The notes under the pieces: generated by a model
What the model was told of the DNA's origin: nothing
Seen by the model: only the letters and a program-made list of their open reading frames with translations
The model's database searches: none
Program-made: the position numbers and the translations under genes
Source: Botryococcus braunii
Lineage: Eukaryota > Chlorophyta > Trebouxiophyceae
Assembly (NCBI GenBank): GCA_002005505.1
Contig: KV908548.1
Span: 28,501 to 92,500, forward strand
Length of the DNA: 64,000 bases
Direction: 5' to 3'
Shown: piece after piece, positions 1 through 9,500 of the stretch
Layout: each line of letters begins with the position of its first letter
Numbering within the stretch: position 1 is the stretch's first letter

Positions 1-455
1 GTGTCTATGGACTTTATTAGCAACCTCCCACAGACCCCAAGTGGAAACGATGCTATTTGATTTGTCGTGGATAGGCTTAACAAGTGTGCTCATTTTGCTG
101 CTACAACAATGAATGCTGATGCTTATACTCTAGCACAATTGTTAAGGACATGGGTGTGGATGTATCGTGGATCCCGGGTGTGGTGGCATTGTAGATCACA
201 AGCCACTCACTGGCGAACGCGGCCGCACTCTGTACGATCCGAACGAGCCAAATGAGGATAGCTGGAAATAACTTGCACAGGTCACGCGTTGTTGCCACAA
301 GAAAGTGGAAGAATACAGAGAGAGTCACGGGCTCCCGCCATTGCCTCCCAAGGGCACGACTTCTAGGGTCCACCCTTAGGGTCCCGTCGACCGGTTGGCC
401 CTCCTTGGAGGGGTCTCTCTGTATGGCCGGGGGCCGTGCTGACGCGGCACCTCAC
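1..455. other. Unassigned sequence at window start
   Basis: I see no supportable gene here; the short open frames lack recognisable motifs. The last ~25 bases (about 430-451) are the reverse complement of a sequence that recurs at 1382-1400, just after a polypurine run. This suggests they are part of an LTR-like repeat in opposite orientation on the two sides of the TRIM cluster. Confidence 0.4.
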
Positions 456-753
456 TGCCGGGGGATCGAACCCTCGACCGACTCGACCCAGAGTCGCGGT
501 TCTAACCGATCGGCTAAAAGTACCAAGGTAATTGTACGATTAATCGCCCGCTTATGTACCCGAGCCGGATCGGGGTGACCAGGCCCGATCCGCTCCGCAC
601 AACATCTCTCCCCACCTAAGAACCGAGCGTCCTCGCTCGTACTTCATTCTTAGGTCCACCTGCAGCAGCCCGCCTGGGTGCCCGGGAAAGAGATATACCG
701 CGCATACGTCCCGCGATTATCGCCACCGATCACCGAATCCCCCCTTACCCAGA
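456..753 (-). mobile_element. Truncated inverted TRIM copy (delta-prime): LTR, polypurine tract, part of the internal region
   Basis: Read on the minus strand, 604 to 456 is an LTR of about 149 bp closely related to the one at 754-908. The polypurine tract lies at 605-620 (plus-strand CTCTCCCCACC). Bases 621-748 are the reverse complement of the internal region of the neighbouring plus-strand TRIM (about 1065-1190). The copy stops at the first base of that TRIM. Its U5 end lacks the terminal CAACA and runs directly into the flanking repeat, so it is rearranged rather than a simple insertion. Confidence 0.65.
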
Positions 754-1360
754 TGTAGTGCGGAGCGGATCGGGATCTCTTGTCCCCGGTCCGGCTCGGA
801 TACATAAGCAGGCGATTATTCGTACAAGTACCTTGGTACTTTTAGCCGATCGGTTAGAGCCGCGACTCTGGGTCGAGTCGGTCGAGGGTTCGATCCCCCG
901 GCACAACATCTGGTATCGGCGATCTGGTTGATGGGCCATTTTTCATGGTAAAATCGCCTCGGGTATGAGCGCGAGGCTGAAATGGGCCCAAATCGATCGC
1001 AGGTGCTTGGTGCACGTGTTTGAGGCCCCACGGGAGTGGCCACGTGATCAGGCACAGTGCGAAGGGGGGATTCGGTGATCGGTGGCGATAATCGCGGGAT
1101 GTCAGCGCGGTATATCTCTTTCCCTGGCGGCCAAGCGGGCCGTTGAGTAACGCCTAAGAGTGGTGGAGTGCGAGCGAGGACGCTCGATTCTTAGGTGGGG
1201 GGAGATGTAGTGCGGAGCGGATCGGGATCTCTTGTCCCCGGTCCGGCTCGGATACATAAGCAGGCGATTATTCGTACAAGTACCTTGGTACTTTTAGCCG
1301 ATCGGTTAGAGCCGCGACTCTGGGTCGAGTCGGTCGAGGGTTCGATCCCCCGGCACAACA
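754..1360 (+). mobile_element. TRIM delta: miniature LTR retrotransposon, 607 bp
   Basis: Two 155-bp LTRs (754-908 and 1206-1360), starting TGTAGTGCGG and ending GGCACAACA, flank a 297-bp internal region without coding capacity. A primer-binding site TGGTATCGGCG follows the left LTR (911-921) and a purine tract GGTGGGGGGAGA precedes the right LTR. This is a complete non-autonomous element that depends on enzymes from another LTR retrotransposon. The same PBS start (TGGTATCGGC) occurs in the gypsy elements beta and gamma, so gypsy-type machinery is the likely helper. Flanking pentamers (CCAGA and TCTAT) do not match, so the insertion context is rearranged. Confidence 0.8.
841..905 (+). promoter_or_regulatory. 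tRNA-like segment with A and B boxes at the LTR 3' end (second copy 1293-1357; related minus-strand copy 458-535)
   Basis: The U5 end of the delta LTR contains TAGCCGATCGG (843-853), which fits the pol III A box, and GGTTCGATCCC (887-897), which fits the B box. They are spaced as in a tRNA gene, with a potential anticodon-like hairpin GACTC/GAGTC between them. I could not draw a full cloverleaf with a paired acceptor stem, so this is tRNA-like rather than a tRNA gene. The segment is repeated in the second LTR. Confidence 0.55.
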
Positions 1361-1875
1361 TCTATAAGGGGGGGAGTATGTAGTGAGGTGCCGCGTCAGC
1401 GCGACGCGTCTCACGTAGGATGTGCGCGTAGTTCATGTTTCTTCGTGCCCTTTGGGATACGAGTAGATCTCGTTGTCCTTGTGTGTAGGAAAATGACTGT
1501 AATATCCTAGTGGGTCTCCTCTCGTCATCCATATCGCTATGCTCGCGAGAGCATCTCGTAGAGGGACGACGTAGCCGGATCCGCGCATAGGTGGACTAGG
1601 AACTCGGGTGGCGATCATTGTCTTTGGGTTTTGCTGCTACGAGTGAGACATCTAGCATTCTCTTCATTGTTCATTATATATTGTTCTTTGGAGACTCGGA
1701 CGACCTGCGTGAGGAGGGCTGCGAACTTGTAACGGATTGGAACTTCGATTTCTACCTTCGGTGTCACCCTTGCCTGATACCCTTGCTTAGCTTGTTATAA
1801 ATCTTAGTTACACGTCTCACTTCGTTAAATGGGGCCCACGTTGTAAAGCAGGGTGGCAGACTCCAGTGCCTCCTT
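1361..1875. other. Possible second LTR start (epsilon) and unassigned sequence
   Basis: A purine tract (AAGGGGGGGAGTA, 1366-1378) is followed by TGTAGTGAGG at 1379, the layout of a polypurine tract meeting an LTR. I cannot find the other end of this LTR or a partner copy, so this is only a candidate. The rest shows no gene. Confidence 0.3.
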
Positions 1876-2920
1876 TTACAAGGAAGGGTCTGCTGCAGCG
1901 TGCACCAACAGGGTCCTTGTGCGCTCCTTCAGAGTCCGATTCATGCGCTCAGCAAGTCCATTTTGCTGAGGCGTGGATGGAGCTGAGGTCTCCATTTTAG
2001 TGCCCAGCACCTGGAGGAGGTGGTGGTGGGAGATGCCAGCCTGGGAAGAAGGGGAAGATAGTGGACACAGATCCAGGAGCATGTGAGGTTGACACGGGAG
2101 GGCCTCCACTGGATTGGCCAGCATCCCACCAGCTGGCTTGTTGCTGAGGAGCTCCAGTGCCCCACCACGCAGCTGGGCCCGCACTTGCAGCTTGCATTGT
2201 GCCATGTAGAGCTTGCAGCCTCTTCAGATCCAAGCACTCCCTCCAGAAATGCCCCGTCCTGTTGCAGAAGCGACACGCCAGTTCCTCCTTTGGCCTCCTG
2301 CCACGTCCAGACCCTCGCCCCCTGCCTCCAGCGTTGGGAGCAGAAGGGCCATAGGGGGCGTGACCATCAGCAGGTGCTCCAGCTCCCACTCATGGTGCTG
2401 CTCCAGCGCCCGGTGCAGCTCCAGCGCCTTGGGGAGGCCCAGGGATTCCACCCTGAGCTGGCACGGCTGCTGATGCTGCTGCCATAACTGCTGCAGCTGA
2501 TGCTGTGACTTGCACTGACTCTGCCAACGGGATATCCTAGTACTCCAAGTTCTCAATGGCAGTGAGGATCGTCTCCAGCATGCTGTAGGGGTATGACTTG
2601 GCGGAGGTAATTGCCCAAGCGTCGTTCTGCAAGACTGCAGGTGGCCCCTTATACATATACCTGCAGATCTGGCGGTCGCTCAGCTGATGGTTATTGGCCT
2701 CCAGGGAGGTGTCAATACTGATGACTCGGTGGCACCATTCTTGCACTGTCTCTCCCTTTACCATGCCTTGTTTGAGCCCCTTGATCCACTTCTCGTTGAT
2801 TTCCCTGTCCTTCCCTCCGGTGCAGCGGTCTGCCATCCACTGAATGAAGTCAAAAGCGCTCCCCCGCTGTTTGACTTCAGCACTTTCAAGTATTCCACCC
2901 TTTCGAGGTCTAGCATGTAA
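1876..2920 (-). pseudogene. Copia gag/integrase relic with internal deletion
   Basis: Read on the minus strand, about 2920-2540 gives a gag-like segment (GETVQEWCHRV, ending ENLEY) and about 2390-2000 gives the nucleocapsid with zinc knuckle CRFCNRTGHFWREC and a Pro/Gly/Trp-rich tail. The tail matches the family C element at 56.66 kb nearly word for word. At about 2005 the sequence jumps into the integrase core (TPQQNGLAERMNRTL). Protease, the GAG-pre-integrase domain and most of the integrase (about 1 kb in the 56-58 kb copy) are missing, and the frame changes. Frameshifts also split the gag. This is a dead fragment with no LTR recognised next to it. Confidence 0.8.
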
Positions 2921-3034
2921 CCTTAATATGCAAAATATGCAAAATATTCTTCAGCAATTCAATTGCCTGACCACCCGGACCTACTGACGGTCTCACGACA
3001 ACGACTACGGGTGATAATCTCAGGTCACTTCACG

Positions 3035-3061
3035 AAAAAAAAAAAAAAAAAAAAAAAAAAA
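3035..3061 (+). repeat. Poly-A tract (27 A)
   Basis: A run of 27 adenines sits just upstream of the tandem repeat. It could be a retroposon tail, but no LINE or SINE body was recognised beside it. Confidence 0.9.
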
Positions 3062-3124
3062 CTTCCCAAGAGATTGAAGACTCTGTAGGTAGGCCTTCTG
3101 AGTGAATATCCAGTTGTTCCTTTC

Positions 3125-3910
3125 GTCTGGGGTTTAGAAATGGGACGGTATGGGACGGGGATGGGGCTCGCGGCACTCCTGTCCCATCCGGCTGGGCGGG
3201 GATGGGCCTCGCCAATTACCCGTCCAATTTGGGCTTCTCTGTCCGGGTCCCTAATCGGCGTGTCCATTCCCCGTCCCATCCGTCCTCAGCCTGAAAGTGG
3301 CACATCAGATCCTTGGCCCAAAGTGTCCCATATTTTCCAGCCCATCCGGGTCCAAGATTGACCGAGTCCCATCCTTGTCCAACATGGACAGCCTCATCCT
3401 GGTCACAGAAAGGGCTTACCAATTTCCCGTCCATTACTTACTTACTGTTTATGGTCCAATTGTGACCATGCTACAAATCCGTCCATATAGGTCCAGCCGG
3501 GTACGCGACAGTGTTTGCCCATGCCCAAATTTTACCCAACCGGCGTCCACATCCGGGTTCCTCTTGTGTGAACCCCATCCCTGACACATCAAAAAGTGAA
3601 ATTATGGGACGGTGATGGGCCTCGCCAATCACCCGTCCAATTTGGGCTTCTCCGTCCGGGTCCCTAATGGGCGTGTCCATTCCCCGTCCCATCCGTCCTC
3701 AGCCTGAAAGTGGCACTTAAGATCCTTGGCCCATAGTGCCCCATATTATCCAGCCCATCCGGGTCCAAGATTGACTGAGTCCCATCCTTGTCCAACATGG
3801 GCAGCCTCATCCTGGTCACAGAAAGGGCTTACCAATTTCCCGTCCATTCCTTACTTACTGGTTACGGTCCAATTGTGACCATGCTGAGCGCTGGTCCAAA
3901 TGGTTCCCGC
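3125..3910 (+). repeat. Tandem repeat, period about 413 bp, G/C-rich GGGACGG motifs
   Basis: The block beginning GATGGGCCTCGCC at 3201 recurs at 3614 with few changes and includes the same downstream stretch to about 3895. The opening motif (AAATGGGACGG, then TATGGGACGGGGATGGGG) recurs at 28646-28673 at the head of a different, 90-bp tandem array. The two loci therefore share a repeat family. Open frames in it have no homology I recognise. Confidence 0.75.
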
Positions 3911-3921
3911 TCAATAGGGGT

Positions 3922-5264
<1,343 letters not shown>

Positions 5265-5269
5265 ACTTC

Positions 5270-5961
5270 TGTTGTATTGGATGAGTTATTTATGCCTTTC
5301 CCTCAGTGGAGTAATAGTGGCTATTCCGTCAGTGACAATAATAAATGACTAATATGGGCGAAACTACAAAGACTTAGCGGTTAGGAACAATTTGAATGAA
5401 GATAAAGATAACGCAAGTTACAGACACGTTTAGTGCAGGAAGGTAGTGGTGCTAGCACGGAGAGGCAAGGCACTTGTTTGGGACGTCACAAGCACTCCGG
5501 GTGTTTCCTTAAAGTTGCCCAATCAGTCCTTGATTGTTCATGTTCTAGACTCTACTCTTCGTCACACAGTAGAGCGAACTTTGACTCACACCCTCCGTGC
5601 CGCCACTGCACAGGTAACGTGATGGTGAATAGATAGGGAGATTTGAGGCTTTGTTGACCTTAATATTTCATGTTATGTGTATGTGCTTGGCTATCTTATC
5701 ATCGGACAATGAGATTGATCCTTTCTGAGTACGTACCAGTTAGGATAGTTTGAATTCCGTTGTTATGAGAGAGCAAGTGAGCAATTGTAATGGACTTGTT
5801 TGGGACGTCACAAGCACTCCGGGTGTTTCCTTAAAGTTGCCCAATCAGTCCTTGATTGTTCATGTTCTAGACTCTACTCTTCGTCACACAGTAGAGCGAA
5901 CTTTGACTCACACCCTCCGTGCCGCCACTGCACAGGAATACGCCAAGCCCATAACCTAACA
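5270..5961 (+). repeat. 5' LTR of element 1, with internally duplicated module
   Basis: A 142-bp module is present twice within the LTR, at 5472-5613 and 5794-5935, and the copies read identical. Copy 1 ends CACAG followed by GTAACG, a good splice donor. Copy 2 ends CACAG followed by GAATACG. Bases 5614-5935 therefore form a 322-bp interval with GT-AG ends whose removal would leave one module. No clear TATA box lies 30 bp upstream of copy 1, unlike the other families in this window. Confidence 0.9.
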
Positions 5962-5976
5962 GGTTATGGGCCCACC
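5962..5976 (+). other. Primer-binding site for half initiator tRNA-Met
   Basis: GGTTATGGGCCCACC directly abuts the LTR. It is the reverse complement of GGTGGGCCCATAACC, the anticodon stem-loop of plant initiator tRNA-Met as I recall it (roughly nucleotides 26-40, CAU anticodon included). It does not match a tRNA 3' end. Drosophila copia and yeast Ty5 are known to use this kind of cleaved tRNA primer. The same 15 bases follow the LTRs at 40631 and 49073, and on the minus strand at 27545. Confidence 0.85.
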
Positions 5977-6029
5977 ACTCTCCCGTTGAGTGTGTGTGGC
6001 TGGCTCAAGAATCGGAGACGAGAAGCTGT

Positions 6030-6527
6030 ATGGCCAAGCGCCGCAGAGCGAAGCAGACTGCTCGCAAGACTACCAACGTCGACGTTCCTGCTCGGCTAAG
6101 AACCGGTCCACCTTCGTACAACGATAGAATCAGAAACGGAGGACAGCAAGGAGATCGGACTCCTGACGAACGGGCTGCCATTGTAAAAGACTACGTGTTT
6201 CATCTGTACGTTGGACGACCTCTCCCCCTGCCAGCGTGGTTTGGTTCAAGATTTCCCACGTATCCAGCGTATAAGTTCACTCCTTGGGAACAATCATTCG
6301 TTAATTTGGAACCAGGTTTCATCACCAAAGAGAAATTTCGGAGGTATTGTAGTGTAACGAAGTGGCTCAACAGAGAGCAAGAATTTGCTGAGCACACTGC
6401 ATATTTGGCGGTTGAGTCTGCACTGGCAACTATTCCAGTGAAGGCCTTTCAGGATGTGCTGATTCCTAACATTCGTGACGAGTCTGAGTGGGAAACTGAT
6501 TCAGACCTTGAAGGCATTGTGGAGTAA
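6030..6527 (+). CDS. ORF0 of element 1: conserved basic/acidic protein of unknown function
   Basis: A 165-residue product read from the ATG at 6030, between the primer site and gag. It starts with a basic stretch (MAKRRRAKQTARK). A conserved core follows, including TPDERAAIVKDYV, PAWFGSRFPTYPAYK, then SFVN and PGFITKEKF. It ends with an acidic tail (ESEWETDSDLEG). Homologues sit in the same place in elements 2, 3 and D, with the core P-x-W-F-x2-R-F-P-x-Y-P-A-Y-K. I do not recognise the family. It has no zinc knuckle, protease or nuclease motif. The N-terminal basic patch could bind nucleic acid, but that is a guess. The stop codon lies 51 bases before the gag ATG, in a different frame. Confidence 0.75.
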   Translation: MAKRRRAKQTARKTTNVDVPARLRTGPPSYNDRIRNGGQQGDRTPDERAAIVKDYVFHLYVGRPLPLPAWFGSRFPTYPAYKFTPWEQSFVNLEPGFITKEKFRRYCSVTKWLNREQEFAEHTAYLAVESALATIPVKAFQDVLIPNIRDESEWETDSDLEGIVE

Positions 6528-6578
6528 GTGGTTTAAGTGTACCTCTGACGCTAGAAACTGACATTCAGTGTGCACACT

Positions 6579-9500
6579 ATGACTTCTAAGAAGAAGAGTC
6601 AGTCATCTAGTGGAACCTCTGCTTCTGTGAGTGAGACCACTACCTCAACACCTGTGAGAGAGCCTTGCACTCCCAGCACATCCAGGGGAGAAGGTGATGA
6701 GTTGCCAAAGGTGATTCCTACACTTGTGAAGGTACATATCAAGCTAAAAGAAAAGGGACACAACATTATGATTTGGAAGAATGCGTACCTTGCAGCAAAT
6801 GAGGCCAAGGGATCACTGCCTGCAGTACTTGAGGACATGCCTGGGACCACGCATGATGCTGCAGCACTGCTGTTGCTGTATGAATCTGTACCCGAAGAGT
6901 GGCACGGGGAATTATCTGATTTATCCTGTGCATATGTTGCATATGAATATATCTGTAGGAAGTTCATTGGGGGTTATAATCTCCAAGCCAACATGGACTG
7001 GCTGTTGGAGATGAGTCAGGGGATGAAGCACGACGAGACCATTTCCCAATATGTGAGTCGCATGCTGAATCTGAAGGCATGTCTTCAGAGGAATAATCAT
7101 CCTCTTCTGGATAGCTTTGTGGCTACCCAAATTGTGCAGGGTCTACCTGAAGCAGCCAAGGAGACAGGCAGCCTGTCAACAGCAGCAGGGACCCCACTCA
7201 ACAAGCTGGCAGACCTGCTGAGGACCACAGCCGTTGCTCTGGGGTTTGATGAGACTGCCCCACGTCAGCCACGAGTTTTGGCTGTTCCTCAGGGCAGCAA
7301 CAGAGTCAGCACCCCTGGAGCATTCAGTGGAGCCAGTCCTTCGCCCTCAACCGGACAGTCTGATTCCAAGGGAGTTTGCAACTACTGCAATAAAAAGGGC
7401 CATTATTGGAGGGACTGCAGAAAGAGGCGCAGGGACGAGGAGACACAGAGGAACGTGGTGGCAGCTGTCCAACAGCTGCAAGGCATGTGGCCTCAGGGCC
7501 AGCCATCTATGGGTGGACCCCATCCCCCAGTAGCCCAACTGGCCCATCGTGGTGCAGATGCCTTCCCTGCTTGGTTTCAGCCTCCTGCTCCACCTCCACC
7601 TCCTCCTGAAGGTATGCTGTACACAATATCTCACAATGTCCTGGACAGTACTATCAGTAAACCCCTGCAGCACTCCTGGCTGGTTGACAGTGGGGCCTCG
7701 GTCCACCTAGTAAATGACGTGGCATTGCTGCATAACCCTATCATCCATGCCAAACCAATTCCCCTGCACTTGGCCACCTCTGATGCCACTGGGTGTATTA
7801 TTGCATCTGGGTCAGTCTGCATTTTGAGCCCGCAACGCATTCCCCTCTGGATCCATCATGTGCAGTGTGTCCCTTCCGCTACCACCAACATCCTGTCAGT
7901 ATCTGCTGCCCTTAGGGATGGTGCAATATTCCAAACAGACAATGTGGGTGCCTTTTCGTATGTCAGTGGACCAAACCACTGGAGAGCTCAGGTCACTGCA
8001 GAGATGGGACTGTACTACATTCATAGTGTAGTTGCAGTGAGAGGAACCAGCACCTCAAAGCATGCAGCCAGTGCAACCAAACAGCCAAAATCCAGTATCT
8101 TATCACACAGCTGTGCCAAACGTTACTTGTGGCATAGCAGAATGGGACACCCTGGAGAAACGTGGATGCAGCGTCTTGCTAAGGAGAACCTGGTGACTGG
8201 GATTGACACCTCTCTCTCTCCCTGCACTGATTGCCCGGTACACTGTGAAGCGTGTATTGAAGGAAAGACTGCCAGACCCTCCTACGGAATCAGTACCAGA
8301 CCTGCCTTGGAACCTCTGGATCGAGTACACATAGACACTGTGGGTCCTATTACACCTGCAGCCATTACTGGTGAACGTTTCTGGGTTACTGTACTGGATG
8401 AAGCCTCACAGTGGAAAGCAGTTATTCCAGTAAAGTCCAAAGACACCATCAGTGCAGCTGTCAGGGACTTACTTGTTTACTGGCAGACACAACGAAAAAC
8501 CACTGTGAAGTGTGTCAGATGTGACAGAGGAACTGAATTTCTTAATGCCCGGTTCAAGGAGTTCTGTGCCTCCCAGGGGACTAAGCTGGAGACCTCTGCC
8601 CCATACACCCCACAGCAGAATGGAGCAGCTGAACGAGCCAACCGAACCCTGAAGGAAAGAACCCGGACTATCCTGAGCTTTGCTGCTGCCAGTCCCACCC
8701 TCTGGAAAGAAGCCCTGGAGACAGCATGCACCCTGCTTAACATGGGCCCAAGCACAGGCAGGGACCTTACCCCCTTTGAATTATTCTGGGGATATAAGCC
8801 TGATGTCTCACTCCTGCGCACATGGGGTTGCCTTGCATATGTGCATATCCCAGATGTCCAGAGGCCAGTCTTTGCACCAAAAACTGTGCCAGGAATGCTC
8901 ACAGGTTATTCAGCCTCCTCCAAAGCCTATCGGATATACATGGGTGGGGGTATATGGCGAGAGAGCAGAGATGTCATCTTTGTGGAGCATCTCAGAGGGG
9001 CCTCTCGTGTTGGTCTCAGTGTGACTCCTGCTCAGTCTGAGGAATTTCTGTCCCCTGTTCCCTCTGAACCCAGCACTACCAAACAGCACCCAGAGCCAGT
9101 TAAGGTATCTTGTGGAGACGACAGTGAGGCAGAGATCCAGGACTCATCAGTCGAGACAGTGCATTCACACATTTCCCAGGAAGACACAGACTCAGAATGT
9201 CCAGGACCCTCTGGGAATGCTGAGCCCGAGCCTGACCCCCAGAGATCCACTGCTCCCGCGGAGATCCGAAGGACCATCGAAGCAGCTCTGGACCTGGCCC
9301 GCGGCATTCATTCGGACTCGGGACTACAGCAACAAATGATGCGAGCTCAAGAGTCTCTCAGACCAACAAGCCTGGAGAACTCCAATTTGGCTGCTGATGG
9401 GCTAACAAGAGCCCAGAGGCATGAGCAACGAACACTTGCAAGAGAACTCCTGCTGTCACAGGAGGTGGGTGAGAGCAGAGACAGAGTGGGGCTAACAGAA

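Noticed and set aside
826..908. A functional tRNA gene
   Set aside because: A and B boxes are present, but the anticodon loop is 6 or 8 bases, no paired acceptor stem is visible, and the copies coincide with LTR ends.
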